Shown in pieces: positions 11,955 through 23,254 of a stretch of DNA of 64,000 bases. The notes below the pieces were generated by a model. That model was not told where the DNA came from and ran no database searches. It saw only the letters and a list, made by a program, of their open reading frames with translations. Source of the stretch: Tethya wilhelma (taxonomy: Eukaryota; Porifera; Demospongiae; Tethyida; Tethyidae); contig CAXIPT010000045.1 of assembly GCA_964030475.1 (NCBI GenBank), positions 62,001-126,000 of the forward strand, in the 5' to 3' direction. Within the stretch, counting starts at the first letter, position 1. Each line of letters opens with the position of its first letter. Both the position numbers and the translations under genes were made by a program.

Positions 11955-13850
11955 TGTGCTAAAAAATCTTTTCAAGGCAAAATAAACGTTTTTTGTCAAA
12001 AGTGTATTTTTTAGTCACAAAAAATTTTCTAAGTCGATAGTCAGTCAAAAAGACTAAGTTCTTTATCTGTATTGTGAGAAAACTTTGTTTATCATAAACA
12101 ATGTTTTTCACCTCAAGATAATATTCCAAGCGTTAAAAACAAGGAAATATTCACAAAAGTGTTTCTTTTATGCTAAAAAATGTTTTCGAGGTAAAATAAA
12201 CGTTTTTTGTCAAAAGTTTATTTTTTAGTCTTAGAAAATTTTCTACGTTGATAGTCAGTCAAAAAACCTAAGTTCTTTATCTGCACTCTGAGAAAATATT
12301 GTTTATCACAAACAATGTTTTTCACGTTAAGATAACGTTCCAAGTGTTGAAAAAAGTAGCTATTCTCAAAAGTGTTTATTTTTTGCTAAAAAATGTCTTC
12401 TAGGTATAACAAATGTTTTTTGTCAAGTGTACTTTTTAGTTAAAGAAAATTTTCTAAGTCGATGGTCATGCAGTCAAAAAGAATAAGTTCTTTAACTGTA
12501 CTGTGAGAAAACTTTGTTTATCAGAAACAATGTTTTTCACTTCAAGATAATGTTCCAAGTGTAAAAAAAGGTAACTATTTACAAGTTTCTTTTGTGCTAA
12601 AAAATCTTTTCAAAAAAAATAAACGTTTATTGTTAAAAGCATATTTTTAAATCACAGAAAATTTTCTAAGTCGATAGTCAGATAAAAAGACTAAGTTCTT
12701 TATCTGTTATTTGAGAAAACTGTCTATCACAAACAATGTTTTTCACATCAAGATAATGAATGTTCCAAGTGTTGAAAAAAGTAACTATTCACAAAAGTGT
12801 TTCTTTTGTGCTAAAAAATCTTTTTAAGGCAAATAAACGTTTTATGTCAAAAGTGTATTATTTAATCACAAAAAATTTTCTAAGTCAATAGTCAGTCAAA
12901 AATTATAAGTTCTATAACTGTACTGTGAGAAAACTTTGTTTATCAAAATGTTTTTCACCTCAAGATAATGTTCCAAGTTTTGAAAAAAGTAATTATTCAC
13001 AAAAGATTTTCTTTTGTGCTAAAAAATGTTTTCTAGGTAAAATAAACGTTTTTTGTCAAAAGTTTATTTTTAGTCTTAGAAAATTTTCTACGTTGATAGT
13101 CAGTTAAAAAAACTAAGTTCTTTATCTGCACTCTGAGAAAACATTGTTTATCACAAACAATGTTTTTCATGTTAAGATAATTTTCCAAGTGTTGAAAAAA
13201 GTAGCTATTCACAAAAGTGTTTATTTTTTGCTAAAAAATGTTTTCAAGGCAAAACAAACGTTTTTTTGTCAAGTGTATTTTTTAGTCACAGAAAATTTTC
13301 TAAGTCGATCGTCAGTCAAAAAGACTAAGTTCTTTATCTGTACTTTGAGAAAACTTTGTTTATCAGAAACAATTTTTTTTCACTTCAAGATAATGTTCCA
13401 AGTGTTAAAAAAGGTAACTATTTACAAGTTTCTTTTGTGCTAAAAAATCGTTTCAAAAAAATAAACTTTTATTGTTAAAAGCGTATTTTTAAGTCACAGA
13501 AAATTTTCTAAGTCGATAGTCCGATAAAAGGACTAAGTTCTTTATCTGTTTTTAGAGAAAACTTTGTTTATCACAAACAATGTTTTTCACATCAAGATAA
13601 TGAATGTTCCAAGTGTTAAAAAAAATAACTATTCACAAAAGTGGGTTTTTTGTGCTAAAAAATCTATTTAAGGCAAAATAAACGTTTTTTGTCAAAAGTG
13701 TATTTTTTAGTCAAATAAAACTTTCTAAGTCGATAGTAAGTCAAAAAAGACTAATTTCTTTATCTGTACTGTGAGAAAACCTGTTTTATCACAATGTTTT
13801 TCACTTCAAGAAAATGTTCTATGTGTTAAAAATTAACTATTCACAAAAAG
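11955..13850 (+). repeat. Tandem repeat array, forward sense
   Basis: About nine units of the ~205-215 bp repeat. Here alternate units look more alike than neighbours (compare 12190-12660 with 13020-13500), suggesting a higher-order repeat of four units. It runs into the S2 leader at about 13850. Confidence 0.85.
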
Positions 13851-15652
13851 CTTTTTATATAATGCAGCTAAGCAACAATTAAGCTTACTATACTCCAGGT
13901 CTTGTTGCTTAGTGAAGCTTTTGTTGGTAAAAAAAGCCTAACATACTGGAGGGTCAAACACGCTAGAATAAATCGCGCGTATAAAGCTTTTTTTCCAGCT
14001 AGTCAGCAACGCTTACAAAAGCGATGCTATGGCTATATAGCCTAACTATCCCTGCACCTACGTAGCAAGTTTCAAGCTTATACTCTGAAGGGTGTAGAAA
14101 AAACGTCGATCTAAAGTCGACCATTGTGATCACAAAGATCGTGACCCAACGACGAGTAGCGCCACGCCTTACTAGCAGTTCTAACTCTGACTTGATATTT
14201 TAGTAGAGTAGTCCCTTACCTATTCGTATATAAAGTTCAAAGTTCAGGGCTAATATTTTAGCTTGCAAAATAGTTGCTAGTGCTGCCTTAACGCGATTTT
14301 GCGTCAACTGCGGTTTGAAACACCCACCCGGATGATGCGATTTAGCGTCAACCACAGGTAATCACTTAAAACGACCCTAACGTAAAACTACAGGCATAGA
14401 TGAACACGTTGCAAGTTGAAGCGTTCAAATCCAGCGTAGCGTTCTTAAGTTAGAAGTGACTGAAGTTTGATAATCTATGGAATGGCAGCAAAAGAAGTGC
14501 AGAGAGCACTAACTCCTGCTGATATACCTGAAGTTGACCATTCTGAGCCTTTCGATAAGCACACTGTGTCTCAGCTACGTTGGTGGCTGTTGTGTAGAGG
14601 CATCAATGTGCCAATTTCTTGGAGAAAGCAGCAAGTGAAAGACATGTCTGCATGCAATATTTATTGTAGAGTGTGTCTAGTTACATACACTACAAGTACG
14701 AGCTGTAGTTGTATACTTCTGTGTACCCTGCCTGCTTATAGAATACAGCAAGTCAAACATGATGTCATCCCTGTGGTTGATGTGGATGGATCATATGTAT
14801 ACAAGAAATACATCTCTCTTTCTGAAGCTGGACAACAAGTTGCTCGACCAGGGCCACCATCTCCTCCTCTTATAGAAGGGAAACTGGTCTCTGAAGTCAA
14901 ATGTAAAGACGTTGGTATTCATATTCCTCTTGTGACCTTAGGTAAACATTGAAATATCTCACATCAGTTACGCTAATATTTTTTTTACTTGCTGCTTTTT
15001 TTCCCCTTCATTTTATATTCCTACTGTAAGTTTGGTATATACTTACCTTGCTGGACATTTGGGCCATTATGGTGACCAGAATGCTTTTAGGGCACTTGCG
15101 CGAGGATACACTCATTGGGCTTCTGGGAGATTACTACAAATGGAAGTGAATGTGTTGCACCCAGCTTACTGTCATGTTCGCTGTCAGATGAAGCCTTCTA
15201 TGAAGTAGGGTTTGTACACTGTGTACATGCTTTGGGGAGAGAAGGAGAACTAGCAACCATTTGCTCAACTAATTGTGAATTTACTGCAGGTCATTTTTTT
15301 TAAATATACATCACACACATGTACACTCTCTCACACACACACAATCATTGAATTTAATCAAAATTTTTGTGTTTATATGCATCTGGCCTGTTGTCACACA
15401 TGTTTTTTTATTAGTATTTCCTATGATGGGTAAATGAAACCAAATGTTTTGAACTTTTCATGCACTTTGGTCATTTCTATGCATGATCATTCTATTTAAT
15501 ACCCACCTGCTAATCTTTCACTCAAGTTTATAAGTACTAACTTGCTTTTTGTCTTCTTCTTGAGTTATATCTTGGCTTTTTTTCTTCTTTTGCAGTACTT
15601 GGAAGAAATTTTTAGCGAGGCTTCTCTATAGGTAATTACTTGCTTGTTGTTT
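13851..15652 (+). pseudogene. S element copy 2: SAP/SWIM-like gene, 3' truncated
   Basis: The leader starts AAAGCTTTTTATATAATGC. Coding begins at the ATG at 14482 (MAAKEVQRAL), with the SAP-like helices QLRWWLLCRGINVP. A likely intron separates it from a second exon (IQQVKHDVIPVVDVDG, about 14750-14940). A third segment, about 15040-15290, contains YLAGHLGHYGD, then ARGYTHWASGRL, and ends with the CxC-like motif CSTNCEFTAG, where the second Cys of the usual CEC is changed to Phe. The frame changes between YTVYM and LGREGEL. The copy is cut at about 15652 by gypsy sequence. Best read as a dead or non-autonomous element gene. Confidence 0.6.
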
Positions 15653-15940
15653 ATTCGAAAGAACGTAATATTCGAGAGGTCCAAGAAACTTCACACTGTG
15701 CTTCCTGAACTCACATTTGTTCGGATTCAGGGTTGCTCCAACCTTTTCCAGTTGTTCCAGAACTGCTACTAGTCGAGCATCGTGTTCAGCTTGGTCTCGT
15801 CCATAGACTAACACATCGTCAATCTGACACACGACTCCCCCTAATCCCTCCAGGATCTCACTCATCCGTCTCTGAAATACCTCCGGAGCACTTAATATTC
15901 CGAAGGGTAGCTTATTAAAGCAAAAGCGGCCAAAAGGGGT
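15653..15940 (-). pseudogene. Ty3/gypsy copy B: RT palm fragment with an inverted gag scrap
   Basis: 15679-15940 matches copy A pol 9902-10164 (reverse transcriptase palm, with CQIDDVLVYG and EILEGLGG). 15654-15678 is the reverse complement of a gag stretch (copy A 11473-11497), so two distant pieces of the same retroelement meet in opposite sense at about 15679. The right side ends where a long-inverted-repeat element begins at 15944. Confidence 0.85.
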
Positions 15941-15943
15941 GTA

Positions 15944-17066
15944 GAGTAAGCGATCAATGCTCGGACACCATCAATTATCGGACGCTATTCTAACTTACCT
16001 GTGGGCGTTGCTGCTTCGAGACTATTACCATTAGACTGCTCGTGAAAATCTACTCCAGGTTGTGCAAACATCCAGCCCCACCCCCTTTCTGTAACGTTTT
16101 CTGGCACGATTAAAGGGTGTGTCCGAAATAATCAATAGTCGGCCCAAAAAATCACATCACGGACGGCAGCTCAAAACAACCTGTAAACTTGTGGTAGAGC
16201 TACCCAATCTGGAGATCAGAAAGTTCAGTTCTCTTGCTATTAATATTCCAAGAGAGGAGCTGATTGCAGGCAGCAGTGTCTTAAACGAAACCGTCATATC
16301 ATTGAGGTCGAACAATCGATCATCAAACATTAATTGTTAGCGTTTTCACTGGTTTTAGGCACTTAGATGTGTAAGCAAGCAAGTTTGAGTGCATAATCAT
16401 TAAAAGAAATTTACTGTTAACTTCTGTGTGTAATTTGATATTGCTGTATATAATATTCTGACAATTGTTTAATTGTTTAACAAGATCGCACCCTACAAGG
16501 CTATTAGAAAAATCTATATGGATGCTATTTAGAAATAAATGGACAACTGGCATAGTATCTGCTAAAACAAGTTGAAATTACATATAGAAGCTATTGATAA
16601 GCTTCTTTATATGTCTATACTATTAAGTATCGCTTACTTTCACAGCAATTGCTAAAATTCAGTAAAACAGTGAAATTGGCCATTTTATATTGGATCGCTC
16701 GACGTCAATGATATGACGGCTTTGTTTGAGACACTGCTACCTGCAATCAGCTCCTCTCTTGGAATATTAATAGTAAGAGAACTGAACTTTCTGATCTCCA
16801 GATAGGGTAGCTCTACCACAAGTTTACAGGTTGTTTTGAGCTGCCGTCCGTGATATGATTTTTTGGGCCGACTACTGATTATTTCGGACACACCCTTTAA
16901 TCGTGCCAGAAAGCGTTACAGAAAGGGGGTGGGGCTGGATGTTTGCACAACCTGGAGTAGATTTTCACGAGCAGTCTAATGGTAATAGTCTCGAAGCAGC
17001 AACGCCCACAGGCAAGTTAGAATAGCGTCCGATAATTGATGGTGTCCGAGCATTGATCGCTTACTC
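15944..17066. mobile_element. 1,123 bp element with ~370 bp terminal inverted repeats, TA-flanked
   Basis: The left end starts GAGTAAGCGATCAATGCTCG and the right end is its complement. The arms stay nearly identical for about 370 bp and encode the same peptide on opposite strands (16119-16340 plus, 16685-16891 minus, both starting MSEII). TA lies on each side (15942-15943 and 17067-17068). The centre, about 16330-16680, is AT-rich with no gene. The TA target suggests a Tc1/mariner-type mobiliser. It sits inside gypsy copy B, and relative to copy A about 130 bp of pol is missing at the site. Confidence 0.85.
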
Positions 17067-17068
17067 TA

Positions 17069-18530
17069 CTTCTCGACACACTGACTGATTGAGGGGTCTG
17101 AAGTCTACGCATATCCTTACGTCTCCTGACCGTTTTGGGACAACCACCATCCCGGCACACCATGGAGTGGGGTCTTTCACGGGTGAGATGACTCCAAGGT
17201 CTTGCATCCTCTGTAACTCTGCTTTGACCTTATCTCTTAACGGTAAGGGAACAGCTCTAGGGGTGTAGATTGAGTGTGGGGTAGCTCCCTCTCTCAACTT
17301 TATACTGTACTCTCCCCCCATGTCTCCCAAGCCAGTGAACACCTTGGGGAAACATTTCATGATGTCTTCAGTTGCTCCCAGCTCATCCACTCGGTAAATC
17401 AGCTGCAGTGAGATGATTGCTGGTAGACCCAAGAGGTTTTGTTTCAATCCTCGGACAACGTAGATGGTCTGTTTGGTCTTTATCCCTCTGTGAGATAGAG
17501 TAGTGGTAAATTGGCCCAACACGTTTAGTGTCTGTCTTGAGGGTCCATACAGCACCTTCTTCGGCTGTTCCAGCTCTACTCCACTAAGCTTCTTGTAGCT
17601 CTGCTCTGACATTGCAGTTGCCTCAGCTCCTGTGTCTAGTTTGAATGGTACAGAGGTGGAACCAATGTCAATCCAGGTATTCCACGAAAATTCCTTAGCA
17701 CCTTTCATCGTTCCTACAAACACAGTGTCAAAACTGAATTCATCAGTGGTGGTCTCAGCAACTGTTTTGGAGAAACATTGTGCAGCAAAATGACCTTTCC
17801 TGTTGCATTTGCGACAGGTTTCACCTTTGGCAGGACATCTGTCACCCTTACTATGCTTGTTACCACATCGTGTACATAGTGTCTTTTGGGTAGTAGTCTT
17901 AGATCCTCCTTGTGGTCTGCCTTTGCGTGGCTTCCATGATTTGCCAGTCTTGTGGCTTGTGGTAGCATCTACCACTATGCTGCCGTCAGCTCGCAGCTGC
18001 AGACCTTGTGCTGCAATCGCCTCTTTCTGTCGCACCATCTTCTTAGCCTTTTCCAGCGTCAACGATGCGTCCATCTGCAAACGTTGTGAGAGCGCAGTGT
18101 CTCTGATACCGACGACAATTCTGTCACGCAGCATCTTGTTCTTGAGACCGCTATAGTCGCACGTTTCGACGAGTTGATATAGGGCTGTAATGAACTGTTC
18201 CATTGACTCGCTTTCGTTCTGTGACCTGCGATTGAACCTGGCCCTCTCGAATATTACGTTCTTTCGAACCTCAAAGAATTCGTCTAGCTTGGCTATGACT
18301 GGTTCGTACTTCTTTTTGTCATCATCGGTTATATTTGTTGAAGCTAGCACAACTTCTGCTTCTTCCCCTAGGCAGTACAATAGTGTGCTGACTTGCTTCT
18401 TCTCATCTTCCGAGTCCAGCCCAGACGCGACTCTAAACTGTTCAAAGCGTCTCTTCCATCGCGTCCAGCTGTCTGGTTGCTTGAAGTCAAAGGCTTCGGG
18501 CGGCTTTAGCTGAATGCTTGCTGTTGCCAT
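17069..18530 (-). pseudogene. Ty3/gypsy copy B: intact gag, protease and start of RT
   Basis: A continuous 489-codon minus-strand frame from the ATG at 18530 to the inserted element. Order: gag capsid-like region (residues 1-200), two zinc knuckles (CTRCGNKHSKGDRC, a variant, and CRKCNRKGHFAAQC, the classic CX2CX4HX4C), retropepsin DTGAEAT, and the start of the reverse transcriptase (DLGVISPVKDPTPWC...DVRICVDFRPLNQ). Gag and pol are in one frame with no shift, so this copy shows the ancestral layout better than copy A. It is cut before the RT active site. The 5' LTR begins 24 bp upstream of the gag ATG. Confidence 0.9.
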
Positions 18531-18554
18531 CTTCCCCGGCCACTCCTGACATTA

Positions 18555-18722
18555 TGTAGTGTTTACTTCAAGTTAGAAATAGTAAATTGTATCTCTCTTG
18601 CAACCAGTACAACACAAAGATAAGAACTGCAGTGTTCACTACTTACAAAGCTATATATAGTACACAGGACATTACATCATTACAATTAACCAATAAATAA
18701 TTACTAGTTCGTTCACACCACA
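18555..18722 (-). mobile_element. Gypsy LTR (right outer end)
   Basis: A full 168 bp LTR, the 5' LTR of copy B. The right flank is AGTGTATTTTTTGTCACAG, which continues exactly the satellite sequence interrupted at 5934 (...GTTAAAAGTGT). So 5935 and 18722 behave as the two ends of one insertion with target duplication AGTGT. Confidence 0.88.
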
Positions 18723-19894
18723 AGTGTATTTTTTGTCACAGAAAATTTTCTAAGTCGATAGTCAAGAAGACTAAGTTCTTTATCTGTACTGTAAGAAAAC
18801 TTTGTTTATCTAAAAAAATATTTTTCACCTTAAAATAATGTTCCAAAAGTTGAAAAAAGTAACTATTTTCAAAAGTGTTTCTATTGTGCTAAAAAATGTT
18901 TTCAAGGCTAAATAAACGTTTTTTGTCAAAAGTGTATTGTTTAGTCACAGAAAATTTTCTAAGTCAATAGTCAAAAAGACTAAATTCTTTATTCGTACTG
19001 TGAGAAAACTTTGTTTATCACAAACAATGTTTTTCATTTCAAGATAATGTTCTAAGTGTTGAAAAAGTAACTCTTCACAAAAATGTTTCTTTTGTGCTAA
19101 AAAATCTTTTCAAGGCAAAATGTACGTTTTTTGTTAAATATGTATTTTTTGTCACAAAAAATTTTCTCTAAGTCGATAGTAAGTAATTTATCTCTACTGT
19201 GAGAAAACTTTGTTTACTATCGACTTATAACATTTTCTGTAACTACAAAATACATTTTTGAAAAAATACGTTTATAGAAAGATAAGTTTAGAAAATGCTT
19301 TAAAGGCAAAATAAACGTATTTTTTCAATAGTGTATTTTGTAGTTACAGAAAATGTTCTAAATCCATAGTATATCAAAAAGACTAAGTTCTTAATCTGTA
19401 CTGTGAGAAAACTTTGTTTATCACAAACAATGCTTTTCACCTCAGATAATGCTTTAAGTGTTGAAAAAAGTAACTATTCACAAAAGTGTTTTTTTGTGCT
19501 AAAAAATCTTTTGAAGGTAAAATAAACATTTTTTGTCAAAAGTGTATTATTCATTAGTCAAGTTCTTTATCTGTAATTTGTTTATCACAAACAATGTTTT
19601 TCATTTCAGGATAATGTTCTAAGTGTTGAAAAAGTAACTATTCAAAAAAGTGTTTCTTTTGTGCTAAAAAATACTTTAAAGGCAAAATAAACGTATTTTT
19701 TCAAAAGTATATTTTTTAGACACAGAAAATTTCATAAGTCTATACTCAATTAAAAAGACTAAGTTCTTTTTCTGTTCCGTGGAAAACTTTGTTTTTCAAT
19801 TGTTGATGTTTATTACATTGAGAGAATGTTCAGAAAAGAGTAAATTTTTTAAAAAAATATTTTTTGGGCTATAAAATGTTTTCAAGGCAATATA
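18723..19894 (+). repeat. Tandem repeat array, mostly forward sense
   Basis: Diverged units of the ~205-215 bp repeat. A short reverse-sense stretch lies at about 19215-19290. The array matches 34840-36720, which carries the same rearranged stretch, so both derive from one duplication. Confidence 0.82.
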
Positions 19895-20978
19895 TGTGAC
19901 CGAATTTTGGAAAACCGACCAGGTAGTACCAAACTTTGTTTGTAGTAATCGGCGGTTTTAGTGTAATTCGCGACGCGCGCGCGAATTTGATTTTTTTGCA
20001 CGAGAGGAGAGGGGCATACCTTGGCGAGCTGCAGACGAGATTTTACGGGTGGGGCTGCTTCAATTGCTGAGATATGAGCGCTTGAATGCAGCTATGTCAG
20101 CCATGGCTAGCTTCTCTCCCGTTAGTACACAGGATATGTTGCTATGTTCATTGATTGATAATTCTGATAAAGTACACGATGCAGCTGCTGCTTGTGCATC
20201 TCATTATAATAATGCATATTTAATTTCAAACAAAAAACAGTGAATTCTTCATGAACTAAACACTTCTAGCAGAAAGAAATCTCTTAAATGATCATCAGAA
20301 GACGGCCTACAGTGTTGCAGAATTGCTGGGCTATGCCAGGAGCTGTTTATCTGCATAATAATGAATGAATGTTGTGTACATTGTGTATTATAAGTTTACA
20401 ATGAAATTTGTGGGAGATAGAAGCTAAGCGCTTATGATTCAATGGGTAGTAAGTATTTGCTAAACTATTTTCTACTGTTAGAATAGGTATAGATACATGC
20501 ATTTACTATTGGGCGCTTATTTCTGCGCCATTTATAGCCTAGTTACTCTAGTTACAGCCCACCCGCTACATTATTCTACTTAGTAGACTTACTTACCTCG
20601 TTGGTGAGTCCTCCTGGAAGCCTCTCTGGTCTACTGTGTCTTTGAAAAAGCTCAAAAAGTAAGTTTTAACTAGCGCTTCAACTTACTTCATGCATATTCT
20701 GATACTACATGAAAATTCTACCACAAACATAAATTGTTTGTAACACGGATAGTATACGGAGTTCGTGTACTCGCACTTAGCAACGTATTCGCTCACGTTT
20801 TAGCGAGTAAAATTGGAATGAACGGTCGGTATATTTGAGCTCATATCTCCAAAACTATAGCGCCTAGCCGCTTCAAATTTGGAATATAGCTAGCTGTAAT
20901 GACGTAGATTACTTTGCAATTGCTAACTCAAAATTCGCGGAAAGTACTACCTGGTCGGTTTTCGCAAATTCGGTCACA
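19895..20978. mobile_element. F element copy 1, imperfect TIRs
   Basis: A 1,084 bp element running TGTGACCGAATTTTGGAAAA to the imperfect complement ...AAATTCGGTCACA, so the ends form inverted repeats of about 35 bp with a few mismatches. Flanks are TATA on the left and TATG on the right. Copies occur at 53056-54837 and, inverted, at 56320-57204. A short conserved reading frame (MADIAAFKRLYLSNRSSP in the other copies) exists but no transposase does. Its ends resemble the 3' end of the S element. Confidence 0.75.
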
Positions 20979-20980
20979 TA

Positions 20981-22012
20981 TGTGACTTAATTTTGGAAAA
21001 CACACCAGATGTATTCGCCAGTAAAAATCACGATTATTGTTTCTTTTGCAATTACGTGATAATAGATGCGGAAAACAAAATTTGATTCGGCTAAGTTAGA
21101 TATAGCCTTTAAAAACCGATCGCTCAATACAGTTACTATGCAAAAATGTCAATGAATATGTTGCTATGGTGTACTACAATCACTCCATATACTGTGTCAT
21201 AATTATTCATGTTGCACATTGTAGTGAAACGAGTTTGTAGTAGAATATTTGCATACTGATGAAGCGCCCCTGATGAGTTTGTAGTAGAATATTTTCATAC
21301 TGATGAAGCGCCCCTTAAAATTTTTTTCCAAGACCTGTAAAGAAAGAAGAGAGCTAAAAGCTAACTCAAGAAGAAGACAACAAGTAAGTAATTACCTATA
21401 AAGAATCCTCGCTGAAAATTTCTTCCAAGTACTGCAAAAGAAGAAGAGAGCAAATAAAGAGATAACTCAAGAAGAAAACAAAAAGCAAGGTAGTACTTAT
21501 AAACTTGAGTGTAAGGTTAGCTGGTGGGTATTAAATAGAATGATCACACATAGAAATGACCAAAGTGCATGAAAAGTTCAAAACAATCATGTATTTGGTT
21601 TTGTTTACCCATCATAGGAAATACTAGTAAACAAACATATGTGACAATAGGCCAGATGCAAGTAAGCACAAAAACTTTGATTAAATTCAATGATTGTGTG
21701 TGTGTGAGAGAGAGTGTACATGTGTGTGATGTATATTTTAAAAAAAATGATGAACATACCCTGCAGTACATTCACAAGTAGCTGAGCAAATGGTTGCTAG
21801 TTCTCCTTCTCTCCCTAAACCATGTACACAGTGTACAAACCCTGCTTCATAGGAGGCTTCATCTGACAACGAAAATGACAGTAAGCTGGATGCGATACAT
21901 TCACATCCATTTGTTGTAATCTCCAAGAAGCCCAATAAGTGTATCCTCGCGCAAGTGCCCTAAAAGCACCCTGGTCACCATAATGGCCCAAATGTCCAGC
22001 AAGGTAAGTATA
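20981..22012 (-). pseudogene. S element copy 3: 3' part only
   Basis: Begins at TGTGAC (20981) next to the F element. It contains the 3' tail, an internal duplication of GATGAGTTTGTAGTAG (about 21269), and the CxC-type segment CSATCECTAG (minus strand, about 21740-21790) with the upstream RGYTYWASWRLQQM segment in another frame. It is interrupted at GTAAGTATA (22012) by a foldback element, the same position as in copy 6. The 5' SAP exons are not present before the n at 22357. Confidence 0.6.
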
Positions 22013-22356
22013 CAAGTAGTAAAAATTTTGTAAAAATAATCAGTGTAGGAATGGGCAGTGCTGTAAAAAGCAACGAAACAAGGCCAAGTCTCTGAATTTC
22101 GGCACATGACTACTTCATTTTCATAAGTCCAGTAATGATTATTGTAGACATTCTATAATAATATTATAGTACATTGCTCACATCTGAGATCGTTGATGGC
22201 TTAAACCTGAGTCCGCAATGCATGGTTCAAGCTGCTATTAATTAATTGGCTGATTTGGATGAAGTATATAACAAAGATACTACTGAGTAGGCATGCGACT
22301 TTGGTACAAAAAATGAAGTAGTTATGTGCCGAAATTCAGAGACTTGGCCTTGTTTA
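22013..22356. mobile_element. Foldback element copy 1, cut at the n
   Basis: The left arm starts CAAGTAGTAAAAATTTTG and includes GTGTAGGAATGGGCAGTGCT and GAATTTCGGCACATGACTAC. The right arm is the complement but ends at the n (22357). Fuller copies are at 37736 and 63663. Confidence 0.8.
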
Positions 22357-22374
22357 NTAGAAAGGCAAATAAAT

Positions 22375-23010
22375 CTTATGATACAGCTCCTGCCTCGAAA
22401 TGACTGAGATGTGTGTTTCGCTTCAGTATCAAACAGGCTAACAACATGACTTACTCAGCAGCCCGGCCTTGCCAGACTACTAGCTAAGTAGCTAGCTACA
22501 CATACCAACTCAAATGTGATTTGTAGAATTATGGAAAAATTAGAACGAATAAGTCAAAAAATTGGAAAAGTAATGAGACACAGGAATGGATAAATCATAA
22601 AAAGAACGCAAACAAGATGGAATGGTTGTTAGAGTATGTAAAGAATTCTTCCTGTGAGAGACTCAATAAGGAGATTGTTAAATGCAGCCCATACAGGAAG
22701 AATTTTGCACACACTCAAACAGCCATTCCATCTTGTTTGCGTTCTTTTTACGATTTAGCCATTCCTGTGTCTCATTACATTTCTAAAGTTTTTTTTTTTA
22801 TATTGAGAAGAAGGAAAGGCCAAAAGAAAGCAAACAAGATGGAATGGCTGTTTGAGTTTGTGCTGAATTCTTCTTGTGTAGGCTGCATCTATTACTCTCT
22901 TTCCATGTTGAGTCCCTAATGTTGCCCATAGGAATAATTCTTTACACATTAAAACAGCCCATGGGCAGAAATGTAGCGACCTATTAATTATTGATGAGCC
23001 TTCATACATC
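22375..23010. repeat. Hairpin-forming dispersed repeat H
   Basis: Contains an inverted pair: AAAAAGAACGCAAACAAGATG (about 22599) and its complement near 22735, enclosing about 110 bp. Parts recur in reverse at 46905-47200 (for example CAGAATTCTTCCTGTATGGG and GAAAAATTAGAACGAATA versus its complement). No protein motif is recognised. 23010-23250 shows nothing recognisable. Confidence 0.55.
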
Positions 23011-23254
23011 ACCCAGCTGCTCAGTAGCTAAGCACTAAAACTGATACTGAATACATTTTAGTCTTCAGATTGCAAGCTAGCTAGACGCTCTTGGCTGTTT
23101 CTCCGCAAAATGGCCAAATGTTGAGCATATCAAAAGTGAGATCACATAGTATTGCTTCTGTACTTTAGAACATGAAGTACCTATAACTTTTTATCCAGCA
23201 TTTCAATTTTTCACTAGTTTTTGCAAATTTGCAAGAATGAAAGAGCTAAATAGT

